This document shows positions 8,582 to 17,458 of a stretch of 36,870 nucleotides of DNA, piece after piece. The notes beneath the pieces are model-generated. The model had not been told where the DNA came from, made no database searches, and saw only the letters and a list, made by a program, of their open reading frames with translations. Made by a program: the position numbers and the translations under genes. Source of the DNA: a virus; IMG/VR virus record IMGVR_UViG_3300006072_000012, positions 1-36,870 of that record; one strand, written 5' to 3'. Each line of letters begins with the position of its first letter. Positions within the stretch are counted from its first letter, which is position 1.

Positions 8582-9103
8582 ATGGCATTACCAAATAAAG
8601 TGTTAGCAGGTTTTCAAGCGTCGCTCTGGTGTCAAACTGGTGCGACTCCTACTCCATTGACTCTCACACAATTGTCTACATGGACGGGCGAAGTGGCTGG
8701 TATCGTAGGTACTGTAGTTGGCGGTACTGGATCAAGTGGCGAGCAATTGCTAGTTGAATCTATTCCTAAGTTCGGTCAAGATGATGCAAGCGCAAACTTT
8801 GCGGTAGCTGGATCAAGACAATCGGACGTTATTCCTACACAGTCTAAGCCAACTTCAATGGTGATTACTGCGGCTTGGAATCCTAGCGATGCAGGATTGT
8901 TGTTGATGCGTGCAGACGCATATAACGGTACTATCGATCGTACTTTTGTTATTGCGGCTTCTGACGGCACTAACACAATCGCTTATGCGTTTACGGGTCG
9001 TGTGTCTGAGTTCGACATTGATATGGCTCCAAATGCTGAAGCTAAATGCACATTTAGTATTCACCCACGTGGCAATCAGTACGGCTGGTCTAATAATACA
9101 TAA
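8582..9103 (+). CDS. Major tail (tube) protein
   Basis: The 173-aa product should polymerise into the tail tube. It is rich in Ala, Gly, Ser and Thr and predicted mostly beta, with QSKPTSMVITAAWNPSDAGL and the C-terminal YAFTGRVSEFDIDMAPNAEA segment typical of lambda gpV/HK97 gp12-like tube proteins. An AGGG Shine-Dalgarno lies 8 bases ahead of the ATG. It stands alone, with a 47-base gap upstream, which fits separate high-level translation. The place ahead of the chaperone and tape measure genes supports the role. Confidence 0.82.
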   Translation: MALPNKVLAGFQASLWCQTGATPTPLTLTQLSTWTGEVAGIVGTVVGGTGSSGEQLLVESIPKFGQDDASANFAVAGSRQSDVIPTQSKPTSMVITAAWNPSDAGLLLMRADAYNGTIDRTFVIAASDGTNTIAYAFTGRVSEFDIDMAPNAEAKCTFSIHPRGNQYGWSNNT

Positions 9104-9107
9104 AATA

Positions 9108-9338
9108 ATGACGATAATACAAAATAATAGTGACTTGCTAGGCTATTTGATAGCGCAATCCGATACTGGAAAAAAAGACTGGTTCGGATTTCCGCAACAA
9201 AAAATATTGACAATAAATCTGGCGTATGAGATCGCTCGCAATCATGCGGACACTCTTACGCCAGAGCAAGTCATTGATTACGTATTAGATTTAAACAATA
9301 ATATTTTTAAACGGATCGTTATTCGGAGTCTGAATTAA
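9108..9338 (+). CDS. Small tail-region protein of unknown role
   Basis: A 76-aa protein starts at the ATG at 9108; the same frame is open farther upstream, but that part overlaps the tail tube gene and is a shadow. It has no recognised domain. It reads as a small helical protein (NLAYEIARNHADTLTPEQVIDYVLDLN). Its stop overlaps the gp10-like gene by one base (TAATG). The position, just after the tube gene and before the gp10-like protein, suggests a tail-assembly accessory, which is an inference. Confidence 0.65.
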   Translation: MTIIQNNSDLLGYLIAQSDTGKKDWFGFPQQKILTINLAYEIARNHADTLTPEQVIDYVLDLNNNIFKRIVIRSLN

Positions 9339-9937
9339 TGCCGTACATTAATGATGCAGGCACTAAAGGTGTCGACATTAAGATTCAATGGAACGGATTC
9401 AGGGAGTTCGAGGATTTACTTTCTGAGATAGAAGACGATTTCGGTGAGAAAGATGCAAAGAAGATTTTGCAAAACGCAATGCGTGATGCAATGAAACCTG
9501 CATTAGTGACGGCAAGAAATTTGTTAACAGAAAACGATAATATTAATACTGGGCAATTAATTAATTCGTTACATATTGAGGCTAGAAAACCTACGCCTAA
9601 AGATAAGCATTCAAAATACTCTAGTCCGACAATGATTATGATTGCGCGGTTAACTGTGGCTCCGGGACACAAGTTCGTACCAGATGATGATGGTCAAAAA
9701 AGGTTACTGAGTAAACAATTTAAAAACAAATTGACTGGAAAAAAAGAGCACATGCACTCGGATGCTAGGGCATGGGCTATTGAGTTCGGTACGGCTAGAT
9801 GGAGAAAAGGCGAAGGGATGCCGTTTATTCGTCCTGCATTAGAAAGTAATGCGGTAAAGATAACGGATTCATTGGCTGATTCTTTAAAAAATGCTTTATT
9901 AAAATATAAATCTCGACACATGACAATAGGAAAATAA
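9338..9937 (+). CDS. HK97 gp10-like neck/tail protein
   Basis: The 199-aa product matches the HK97 gp10-like family by its C-terminal signature AWAIEFGTARWRKGEGMPFIRPALES and its N-terminal helices (FREFEDLLSEIEDDF). Members sit in the neck or at the head-proximal end of the tail. In most HK97-like phages this gene lies before the tail tube gene; here it lies after it. It is coupled by one-base overlap to the upstream 76-aa gene and is followed 3 bases later by the chaperone gene. Confidence 0.8.
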   Translation: MPYINDAGTKGVDIKIQWNGFREFEDLLSEIEDDFGEKDAKKILQNAMRDAMKPALVTARNLLTENDNINTGQLINSLHIEARKPTPKDKHSKYSSPTMIMIARLTVAPGHKFVPDDDGQKRLLSKQFKNKLTGKKEHMHSDARAWAIEFGTARWRKGEGMPFIRPALESNAVKITDSLADSLKNALLKYKSRHMTIGK

Positions 9938-9940
9938 AAC

Positions 9941-10426
9941 ATGAATCAACTCGCAAATGCTTTTGGCTCTAAATTCATGGAGCATAAAGATGCTCTTAGA
10001 ACAAGGACGTTTCAACTCGGTAAACATACTTTTAAGGTAAAAGTTCCGCTTACCGTGGAGATCGAAGCTATGTATGAACGGCTTAAAGAAGTCGATGAAA
10101 CTATCGTGCAAAAGTATTATGAGGATTTGACTAAAGAGTTTCAGGATCGTGATAAATACAAAGATGATCCAGAAGTTAAATATCTTGAAAATGATATTTT
10201 GATAAAAGATAAGTCGTTAAGAGATACGGCTAAAAATAAGCTAATTACTGAAAATCGAATTACGGAGTTCGTGCGCTTGTTAGTGCCTGATAACAAAGAT
10301 TTCGACATGAGTAAGGTGGCTTATAAAGATATTGAAGAATTATTCCCTTTTGCTATTCAGCTTGAATTGATCGAGCAGATAGCTAATTGCATCTCTCCTA
10401 ACTATACGGCTAACAAGGGAAAATAG
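9941..10426 (+). CDS. Tail assembly chaperone, short (G-like) form
   Basis: This 161-aa protein is the zero-frame product of a lambda G/GT-type locus, located between the neck protein and the tape measure gene. It has an N-terminal beta region (RTRTFQLGKHTFKVKVPLTV) followed by charged helices. The last codons are AAG GGA AAA TAG, which contain the slippery heptamer G GGA AAA in the correct phase for -1 slippage. A fraction of ribosomes should therefore extend into the downstream frame (10423-10773) and make a 277-aa fusion. Such chaperones coat the tape measure during tail assembly and are absent from the virion. Confidence 0.85.
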   Translation: MNQLANAFGSKFMEHKDALRTRTFQLGKHTFKVKVPLTVEIEAMYERLKEVDETIVQKYYEDLTKEFQDRDKYKDDPEVKYLENDILIKDKSLRDTAKNKLITENRITEFVRLLVPDNKDFDMSKVAYKDIEELFPFAIQLELIEQIANCISPNYTANKGK

Positions 10427-10481
10427 TCGGGTCAGTACGGAGACAAGTCAAGGCGTATTTAACTGCGCACGGTACTGACCC
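10417..10481 (+). other. Programmed -1 ribosomal frameshift signal
   Basis: The slippery heptamer GGGAAAA (10417-10423) is phased as X XXY YYZ in the chaperone frame, with the zero-frame stop TAG at 10424-10426. After a 5-base spacer comes a perfect 10-bp inverted repeat, GGGTCAGTAC (10429-10438) and GTACTGACCC (10472-10481), enclosing a 33-base loop. This is the classical layout of a -1 frameshift site with a stimulatory hairpin; the lambda G/GT site uses GGGAAAG. Confidence 0.88.
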
Positions 10482-10773
10482 TGATTCTGTTGACGAAGGC
10501 GTTTTTATAGACATTTGCATTATGTATGCCGATGGTCTAATTGGGAATCGTGGCATTTTAGAAGTGCTAGGAACGCTGACGGCTGGACAGTTTAATAAAA
10601 TGTTGCCAAGCGGAAAGGCTCCATATACACTAGGCGATATAATTCCACGAGCTTATGACTACATAAACCCTCCGCTAAGTGAGGAAGAAAAAAAAGAGCT
10701 TGTAAGCCAACGGTTATTAGCATTTGCGTTTATAAATCCGGACGCTCCAACACATTTTTTCGAGGGTAAGTAA
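10423..10773 (+). CDS. Tail assembly chaperone T-domain, made by -1 frameshift
   Basis: This frame is open from 10414 and has no start codon before the ATG at 10522. It is best read as the C-terminal 116 residues (from 10423) of the GT-like fusion, joining IVGSVRRQVK to the chaperone at its last Lys. The segment includes FIDICIMYADGLIGNRGILE and LSEEEKKELVSQRLLAFAFINP, helical and of the right size for a T domain that binds the tape measure. Its stop overlaps the tape measure start by one base. Independent translation from 10522 would discard conserved-looking sequence and lacks a good ribosome-binding site. Confidence 0.82.
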   Translation: MVGSVRRQVKAYLTAHGTDPDSVDEGVFIDICIMYADGLIGNRGILEVLGTLTAGQFNKMLPSGKAPYTLGDIIPRAYDYINPPLSEEEKKELVSQRLLAFAFINPDAPTHFFEGK

Positions 10774-12707
10774 TGGCACAAATAATCGCTGGCTTAGGTG
10801 CTCAACTCGGTTTAGATACTACGGAATTCAAAAAAGGAATTTCGGAAGCTAAAAAATCTCTAAAAGAATTAGCAGAATATTTGCCTGAAGCATTGTCGGT
10901 GGCGGCTTTTGTAGAAATGACTCATGCCGCAATGGAGTTTTCAAATAAGATTGTTGAGACTGCAAAAGCTAACGATGTGGCTACGGCTTCAGTTTTAGAG
11001 TTGTCTAAGGCTTTGGAGGAAAACGGAGGTCATGCAGATGATACAAGTCGTGTCTATTCTGGATTTACTGCAAAGCTAGAGTCGGCTATTCAGGGTAATG
11101 CAAGGGCGCAAGATTCTTTTGCAAGGTTAGGAATAACACTTAATGATTTGCGTCATTTGTCGGAGCAAGATTTATTTGAGAAAACTATTAATTCGCTCGG
11201 AAACATGAAAGATGCGGCAGAGCGTAATGGGTTGGCTTTCCAAACTTTGGGTAAATCTATAAAAGGTGTCGATCTTACTGGTTTAGCAAAAACCATGGAA
11301 GAAAATAAAGGCACGATGGACAAGTATGCTGGTGCAGTAGAGCAGGCTCATGAGTTGAGCTTGAAGCTGGACGCTACAAGTAAAAATCTAACGCTGAATT
11401 TTACAAATGCTTTTATACCTACGTTAAATGCGTTGTACGACATATTTACAAAAAATACTGGGATGATGGAAAAGTTCTTTAACTTTTTAAAGACCGGTGC
11501 TCAAATTATTGGGGATTTTGTAAGTGCTTCATTAACTGCGCTTGAGCATTTTTGGAGTATTACAAAACTGTTAGCAAAAGATTTATATGCGTTATTCGAC
11601 TATCGGAGTTATACGCAAGGGACTTTCTTCAAGCAGTTAACTGATAATTTAAACGACTTTACGTCTGAATGGTCTAAAGATTCGGATACGTATGTTGCGT
11701 CACTTCAAAAAATTGATGAAGCAAATAAAAGAGTAGGGACTAAGGGTCCAAATGGTGATGCGGAAAGAACAGTCGTAAATAGCTATGCAAAACAATTGTT
11801 AATGGCTGAGCAGTTGTCGGCTACGTATGAGGATCAATCAAGGTTAGCGTACGAAGAATTAAAGCAAAAAATGGCTGGTACTGAGCAAACTAAAAAAGAA
11901 AAAGAAGTTCAGGACGCTGTTAACAAAGTGCTAAATGAACGAGATAAAGTTATAGATAGCATTAACAAAAAAATTGCTGAAACTGATCCTACGGCTAGGG
12001 GTGGGGCAGAGTTAATTGCTACGTATAAAAAACAACAAGATCAAATCATGTTAACTGCAAAAATGCAGGAAAAGATGACAAAGGAATTCGTGCAAGATAC
12101 TCAAATCGCACAAGAAAAATTCGGATTTGGTTGGACTCAGGCTTTTAATCAATATCAAGAAAATGCGATGACTGCGGCAGATGCTGGTAGAAATTCGTTC
12201 AATCTTGTTATGAATTCGATGACTTCTGCGCTAGAGAATTTTTCTAAGACTGGTAAATTAAATTTTGCAGATTTGGTGCGTAACATTGTTTTGGGATTGA
12301 TTCAGATTCAGATTCAAATGCAAGCAATGAAGGCGGCTAATGCGTTCTCAAATTTCTTTGGATTGGGTAGTTTATTTAAAACAAGTAGTGGTCCAGCTCC
12401 GGTCGAGACTGCCGTTCCTACATTAGTCGGTACTGCTAGTGCTGGAGGTGGTGATTTAAGTGCAGGTCAGGCTTCAGTTGTAGGTGAGAATGGTCCAGAA
12501 ATAATCGTACCACGTGGTGCGTCTACTGTTATACCAAATCATATGACTGGCTCTATGGGCGGTACAAATCAAACCATTAACAATTACAACATTCAAGCAA
12601 TTGATACAAAATCATTCGAGGAAAGAATCTACGGAAGTTCGGGAGCAGTTTGGGCGGCTAATCAATATGCGACCAAGAACATTGCAACCACAAGGAGTAG
12701 AACATAA
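10773..12707 (+). CDS. Tail tape measure protein
   Basis: The 644-aa product sets tail length and is ejected with DNA. It begins with a helical region (LGLDTTEFKKGISEAKKSLKEL) typical of tape measures, has a hydrophobic patch near residues 225-265, long Lys/Glu/Gln coiled-coil stretches around 330-450, and a lambda-type C-terminal domain containing FGFGWTQAFNQYQENAM and NFADLVRNIVLGLIQIQIQM. The end has the common SVVGENGPEIIVPRGASTVI motif. At about 0.15 nm per residue, a known rule of thumb, the tail would be near 95-100 nm. It overlaps both neighbours by one base. Confidence 0.92.
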   Translation: MAQIIAGLGAQLGLDTTEFKKGISEAKKSLKELAEYLPEALSVAAFVEMTHAAMEFSNKIVETAKANDVATASVLELSKALEENGGHADDTSRVYSGFTAKLESAIQGNARAQDSFARLGITLNDLRHLSEQDLFEKTINSLGNMKDAAERNGLAFQTLGKSIKGVDLTGLAKTMEENKGTMDKYAGAVEQAHELSLKLDATSKNLTLNFTNAFIPTLNALYDIFTKNTGMMEKFFNFLKTGAQIIGDFVSASLTALEHFWSITKLLAKDLYALFDYRSYTQGTFFKQLTDNLNDFTSEWSKDSDTYVASLQKIDEANKRVGTKGPNGDAERTVVNSYAKQLLMAEQLSATYEDQSRLAYEELKQKMAGTEQTKKEKEVQDAVNKVLNERDKVIDSINKKIAETDPTARGGAELIATYKKQQDQIMLTAKMQEKMTKEFVQDTQIAQEKFGFGWTQAFNQYQENAMTAADAGRNSFNLVMNSMTSALENFSKTGKLNFADLVRNIVLGLIQIQIQMQAMKAANAFSNFFGLGSLFKTSSGPAPVETAVPTLVGTASAGGGDLSAGQASVVGENGPEIIVPRGASTVIPNHMTGSMGGTNQTINNYNIQAIDTKSFEERIYGSSGAVWAANQYATKNIATTRSRT

Positions 12708-13309
12708 TGGCTGGTTTTCAAGATATATTAAATATTCAGACAAGTATGTCGGTTAATAACCGAAGAACGGTAGGACAACAAGTTACTAGATCAGGTCAAA
12801 TTTCTGTGGCTCAGTATTTAACGTCTGTGCCTTGGGTGTTTACTGTGGTTCCAAATAATTATTTGTACTATCCACAAGTCAGAAATATTATTCAGGCTAT
12901 CGACAATTTAGATAGACAGTTGCCAGATTACATAACTTTTAATACTGCGCAACTTTCGTGGTTTACTGCTATGCAAGGAACGGCTACGACTGCGAGCTTG
13001 AATGGGACTCCTACGCCTAATAGTCAAACTATAAATATAACTTCAGATGGAACGTTTAAAGCTGGAGACTTTATTTCAATTAACGGGTACGTTTATAAAG
13101 TTACTGCGGATTCATCTGGATCGGTTGTAAATATAAATAGACCGTTGATCGGTTCACCTTCATCGTCTGCGCCTGTGGTTATTGGTAATGCTTGTTCGTT
13201 CTATGTGGTGGCTGAACAATGCCCTACGTACAAACTTAATCCAATGACAAGCGGTGCGTTTGTTGAGTGGTCGGGTCCATTTGTTTTTAGAGAATACATT
13301 ACGGGTTAA
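12707..13309 (+). CDS. Distal/minor tail protein
   Basis: The 200-aa protein follows the tape measure gene with a one-base overlap. It has an N-terminal part typical of phage distal tail proteins (SGQISVAQYLTSVPWVFTVVPNN, with LDRQLPDYITF) and a beta-rich insert around residues 100-160 (PNSQTINITSDGTFKAGDFI, GYVYKVTADSSG) resembling the small SH3/OB-like insert used to attach fibers or to carry a surface loop. It probably forms the ring between tube and tip complex. The specific family is not certain. Confidence 0.65.
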   Translation: MAGFQDILNIQTSMSVNNRRTVGQQVTRSGQISVAQYLTSVPWVFTVVPNNYLYYPQVRNIIQAIDNLDRQLPDYITFNTAQLSWFTAMQGTATTASLNGTPTPNSQTINITSDGTFKAGDFISINGYVYKVTADSSGSVVNINRPLIGSPSSSAPVVIGNACSFYVVAEQCPTYKLNPMTSGAFVEWSGPFVFREYITG

Positions 13310-13311
13310 AT

Positions 13312-14109
13312 ATGAGCACAGCAATAGCGGCTTTAAATTCTAGTCAAATCAGGTATGCTGAATTTATTCAGATGGTGGTAACTACTAATGCAGGATTTTT
13401 CTTAGTCGGTGAGTCGTACGTAATTTATCAAGTAGGTACTACTGATTTTACGGCAGTTGGTGCATCTTCTAATACTGTGGGAGTTACGTTTACGGCTACG
13501 GGGGCTGGCTCTGGTACTGGTAAAGCGCAACAGACTTTTACTTTTTGCAATGCGGCTTCAAATATAACTGTTAATGGAATTACGTTCTACGGAATGGGTC
13601 AATATTTGGGTGTAACTGACGTTCAACAGGATATAAAAGCTAGTAGTGTCGATTTGAAATTTAGTATTTCTGGGCTCGATCCAGCTATCGTATTTACTGT
13701 TTTAGCGGCTAATATTAAAGGTAGTCCGGTAAAGCTATGGCGTGGGTTTTTAGATAGTAATAATCAAATCGAGACTATTGGGGGAGTGCAACAATTCTTC
13801 CAAAGGTATCAGGGTATCGTTAATAACATTTCTGTTAATGAAGTATTCGACGAAACAAAAAGAAGTAGGACGGTTACGTGTGTAATCTCCTCCGCTTCAA
13901 TGCGTTTGATTTTGGATAGTCGTATAGCTGGAATTAAAACTAATCCTACAAGTTGGCGGTTTTTATATCCTACAGATTCAAGTATGGATAGAGTTCCGGT
14001 TATTGCTTCAACGTACTTTAACTTTGGATCAAAACCAACGGACGGAAGTGCTTCAAAAGTGATTGGGTCAACACAACAAAATCCAGTTAAAAATTGGATT
14101 ATTAGTTGA
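13312..14109 (+). CDS. Tail hub/tip protein with inserted GTTDFTAVGA module
   Basis: This 265-aa protein has an N-terminal strand SQIRYAEFIQMV, then an inserted Gly/Thr-rich module (residues about 33-72: YVIYQVGTTDFTAVGAS to GAGSGTGKAQ), and then a body resembling DUF2163/BR0599-type tail tip proteins: SVDLKFSISGLDPA, KLWRGFLDSN, and near the C-terminus RIAGIKTNPTSWRFLYPTD with DRVPVIAS. The order, after the distal tail gene and before the J-like protein, fits a tip hub. The inserted module is also seen in unrelated phage virion proteins (from memory), so it may be a swapped attachment or decoration unit. Confidence 0.65.
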   Translation: MSTAIAALNSSQIRYAEFIQMVVTTNAGFFLVGESYVIYQVGTTDFTAVGASSNTVGVTFTATGAGSGTGKAQQTFTFCNAASNITVNGITFYGMGQYLGVTDVQQDIKASSVDLKFSISGLDPAIVFTVLAANIKGSPVKLWRGFLDSNNQIETIGGVQQFFQRYQGIVNNISVNEVFDETKRSRTVTCVISSASMRLILDSRIAGIKTNPTSWRFLYPTDSSMDRVPVIASTYFNFGSKPTDGSASKVIGSTQQNPVKNWIIS

Positions 14110-14126
14110 TTAAAACGAGATAAAAA

Positions 14127-17100
14127 ATGGCATTCTTAAATTTATCAAACCTTTCTCTTAGTAGTATTTTTGAGGCAACGGCTTTTGCGGCAGTTGCTTT
14201 TTTTGCTCCTGAGCTTGGCATACCGGCTTGGGGTGCTCAGATGGCGGCTACGTTCGCTATTTCTATTGTGGCGTCAAGGGTGTTCGCTCCTAATGTTCCA
14301 CAGACTCAACAAAATAATATACGGCAACAAGTTCCTCCTGATCCTACGGCTGGAATTCCTTTAGTGTATGGTGATGCGTATACGGGTGCACGATTCGTTG
14401 ATGCGGTGTTGACGACAGATCAACAATCAATGTTCTATGTAATGGTAATTTCAAATATCAGTCCAAATGGACAGTTTATTTTTAATTTACCTACGGCTGG
14501 TAATCCAACGCAGTTTTATTATCAGGATCAAATTATCACGTTTGATGCAACGGACAATACAAAAGTTATAAGCCTTACCGATGGCGCTGGCAATGTCGAT
14601 ACTTCTATTAGTGGACATTTATACATTAATTTGTATACGTCTTCACAGACTGGGACTATCACGCCTGTAAATAGTTCAAGTCAACCATCAGCGGTAATGA
14701 GTACGGCTAATGGGTGCCCGTCTGGTCAAGAATGGGTAAGTAGTGGTCGGCAAATGAACGGCTTGGCTTTTGCTATTGTTCGACTGGTGTATAACAACAA
14801 TTCGGCTGGAACAACTTCACTTCAACCAATTACTTTTTACGTAAGTCATTACCTAAATGGTGCAGGTGCGGCTAAGTGCGGAGACGTATGGTACGACTAT
14901 CTTACAAATACGGTTTATGGTGGTGCGGTCGATCCTGCTTATGTAGATTCATCTTCAGCTACTGCTCTTAATACTTATTCAGAGCAATTGATTGGATATA
15001 CGCCTTCAGGTGGAGGAGCTACACAATATCAGGCTAGGTATAGATTTAATGGAGTGCTGGATACTGGACAGACTGTTTTATCAAATATTGATTTGATGAT
15101 GACGTGTTGCGATTCGTGGCAATCGTATCAAGTTACAAATGGTAAGTGGGCGGTTACTATCAATCAGGCAATTTCGCCTTCTTTTGATTTTAACGATAAC
15201 AATATCATTGGAAATATTACTACGAGCGAGCTGGATATCACACAGATGATTAACCAGATTGAAGCAAAGTTTAATGATTCTACTAATCGAGATCAAGCTG
15301 GATATGTAGAGTTGCAGACTCCTTCTAATTTGCTTTATCAAAACGAACCGGTTAATAAATTTACAGTTTCGTATGATTTAACAAACAATAGTGTTACGGC
15401 TCAATATTTGGCAAATAGAACGCTAGAACAAGCACGTGAGGATTTAATTGTAAGTTTCTCTACAAATTACACAGGAATTCAAGTTAATGCTGGAGATGTA
15501 GTAACAGTTACAAATTCATACTACGGATGGAGTTCCAAGCAGTTTAGAGTAATGCAGGTTAAAGAGTCTTCAATGCCAGATGGTACTTTGGGAGCTTCGG
15601 TACAGTTGATTGAGTACAACTCTGCGGTATACGGTACTGGATCAATTACGCAATACGTACCTGCTCCTAATAGTGGTATCGCTTCTCCTAATTTCTTTTC
15701 AGCTTTAAGTGCTCCTACTGCAACTGGTTATCCTGCGGCAACAATTCCTCATATTGATGTGTCGGTAAATATTCCTACTGTTGGAAGGGTAACTACTGGG
15801 ACTTTGTTTTATACAACATCGGCTACTCCTTCAAGTGGTGATTGGCAAACTTTAATTACGGTTAAATCATCTAACAATCAACCTATTACAAATGGCAGTA
15901 CTTTTGTTTTTGCAGATAACGTATTACCTGCTGGCACTTATTATTTTGCTTTTACTGTAGGAAGTGAAGTTAATAATTCTACGCTTAGCCCAAAAAGCGG
16001 TGCTTTTGTATGGGCACCGACTGGACTTTCTGGAGCAAGCGGTTATTCTGGAGCAAGTGGTAGTAGCGGTTATTCAGGTCAAAGCGGATATTCAGGCACG
16101 GGTTCTACTGGTGCTACTGGACCAAGATCGGCTACTGGAGAGCTTTATTATGCAACGTCACAATCAACTGCACCTGCCGCACCTACGGCTAGCGGATATA
16201 ACTTTTCTACTGGATCGTTTTCAAGTTTAACATCTGGGTGGTCAACTACGTTTACTGCTCCAACGGCTACGTATACAACGCAGTTTTGGGCGGCTAGATA
16301 TTATGTAATCGAATCTACGTATGGTGGATCACAAACAATAACGATCAGTACTGTCTATAACTGGACTAACTTTAACGGGTTAGTATCTTTTACTAATTTA
16401 GCAACTTCTACTGGTACTACGTTTATTGATGGCGGAAATATTGACACCAACACAATCACAGTTAATTCTTTGAAATCCAATTCAAGTGGAACATTCAATA
16501 GTTATGTTACCTTTGGTTTGGGTGTAGGTAGTTCAATCGGAGGTTATCAGGCTGGTGGTGCTTTTGTATCGGCTAATATTGGTTATTATGGATTATTAGT
16601 AGCTAATACTAATGCAGGAAATGCTTTCGGTGCTGGTACAACTGATACAAGTGGAAATGCGGCGGCAGTTTTTGGTGTTGGTGGTGGTAATAGTACATTC
16701 ACCACTTATAGAAATTTAGGGCTTTTAGGTGCTGGAAATGGTGGAGGTCAATTCCAAACTAATGGAGCTAGCAATTTACAGTCTGGAACATCTGCGGATA
16801 TTAGACTTGCATATTACAACGGTGGGACTTCTTATGCGTATTACATTTATTCGGGTGCGGCTTATCCGTTTACTGGTGCTCACGATGCAATGCAATTATT
16901 GACTGAAACCGAACCCCAAATTGGGGATTTAATGGTAGATGTGCAAGTGTTGGCGGCTAATACTGTAAACGATACGATTACACAAATGTCAATGAGCAGT
17001 AAAGCTAATCAAGCAGGAGTGATTGGGGTTTATACAGGTACGACTGGAGTAGGTTTTGTACCTGCGGCAATGGCTGAATATACAATGGCTGAAGATGGGA

Positions 17101-17381
17101 CTATGACTAAAGTTCAATTAAAACCAGCGTATGCCAATATTTACGATACGTATAGGTGTATTGGGGTTAATGCCTTGGGTGAAGGTCAAATGAACGTGTG
17201 CGGTCAAAATGGCAATATAAATATCGGTGATTTTATTGTTGCATCTGATATGGTGGGCAAAGGGATGAAACAATCCGATGATGTATTTCATTCTTACACG
17301 GTGGCAAAGTCAAGGGAAAATGTTATGTTTTCTTCGCCTAGTGAAGTTAAAATGATTGCGTGCATTTATATGGGCGGTTAA
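14127..17381 (+). CDS. J-like central tail fiber / tip attachment protein
   Basis: The 1084-aa protein should form the tail tip and its fiber. The N-terminus is hydrophobic (residues 10-53), followed by PDPTAGIPLVYGDAYTGARF, typical of lambda gpJ-like proteins, then tip domains to about residue 510 (LEQAREDLIVSFSTNYTGIQ). After an FnIII-like stretch comes a short Gly-X-Ser linker (16020-16128, GASGYSGASGSSGYSG) and a beta-rich fiber. The last 160 residues include NGNINIGDFIVASDMVGKGM and MIACIYMGG, a terminal fold found in other phage fibers, possibly a trimerisation or receptor-binding tip. The linker resembles the repeats of the separate fiber at 17944. Confidence 0.85.
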   Translation: MAFLNLSNLSLSSIFEATAFAAVAFFAPELGIPAWGAQMAATFAISIVASRVFAPNVPQTQQNNIRQQVPPDPTAGIPLVYGDAYTGARFVDAVLTTDQQSMFYVMVISNISPNGQFIFNLPTAGNPTQFYYQDQIITFDATDNTKVISLTDGAGNVDTSISGHLYINLYTSSQTGTITPVNSSSQPSAVMSTANGCPSGQEWVSSGRQMNGLAFAIVRLVYNNNSAGTTSLQPITFYVSHYLNGAGAAKCGDVWYDYLTNTVYGGAVDPAYVDSSSATALNTYSEQLIGYTPSGGGATQYQARYRFNGVLDTGQTVLSNIDLMMTCCDSWQSYQVTNGKWAVTINQAISPSFDFNDNNIIGNITTSELDITQMINQIEAKFNDSTNRDQAGYVELQTPSNLLYQNEPVNKFTVSYDLTNNSVTAQYLANRTLEQAREDLIVSFSTNYTGIQVNAGDVVTVTNSYYGWSSKQFRVMQVKESSMPDGTLGASVQLIEYNSAVYGTGSITQYVPAPNSGIASPNFFSALSAPTATGYPAATIPHIDVSVNIPTVGRVTTGTLFYTTSATPSSGDWQTLITVKSSNNQPITNGSTFVFADNVLPAGTYYFAFTVGSEVNNSTLSPKSGAFVWAPTGLSGASGYSGASGSSGYSGQSGYSGTGSTGATGPRSATGELYYATSQSTAPAAPTASGYNFSTGSFSSLTSGWSTTFTAPTATYTTQFWAARYYVIESTYGGSQTITISTVYNWTNFNGLVSFTNLATSTGTTFIDGGNIDTNTITVNSLKSNSSGTFNSYVTFGLGVGSSIGGYQAGGAFVSANIGYYGLLVANTNAGNAFGAGTTDTSGNAAAVFGVGGGNSTFTTYRNLGLLGAGNGGGQFQTNGASNLQSGTSADIRLAYYNGGTSYAYYIYSGAAYPFTGAHDAMQLLTETEPQIGDLMVDVQVLAANTVNDTITQMSMSSKANQAGVIGVYTGTTGVGFVPAAMAEYTMAEDGTMTKVQLKPAYANIYDTYRCIGVNALGEGQMNVCGQNGNINIGDFIVASDMVGKGMKQSDDVFHSYTVAKSRENVMFSSPSEVKMIACIYMGG
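16020..16128 (+). repeat. Short Gly-X-Ser linker inside the J-like protein
   Basis: About a dozen Gly-X-Y triplets (GAS, GYS, GSS, GQS, GST, GAT) form a flexible or triple-helical linker. It has the same composition as the long collagen-like blocks in the fiber gene 2 kb downstream, suggesting exchange between the two genes. Confidence 0.75.
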
Positions 17382-17458
17382 AATAATAAAAAACAACATA
17401 AAATATTCGTACTCAGGCCAGTAGGTCGGGAGCGTCAAAACCTAGTAAGGGAAATTTT

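Noticed and set aside
8910-9107. Upstream extension of the 76-aa protein
   Set aside because: It lies in another frame of the tail tube gene, and its hydrophobic Leu-rich sequence is typical of an out-of-frame reading.
10522-10773. Separate 83-aa gene starting at the ATG at 10522
   Set aside because: The frame is open 108 bases earlier, there is no good ribosome site, and a complete -1 frameshift signal feeds it from the upstream chaperone gene.
17382-17458. Regulatory RNA or promoter ahead of the 160-aa gene
   Set aside because: Only a 5-bp TAGGT/ACCTA stem and no -35/-10 pair were found; treated as an ordinary spacer.
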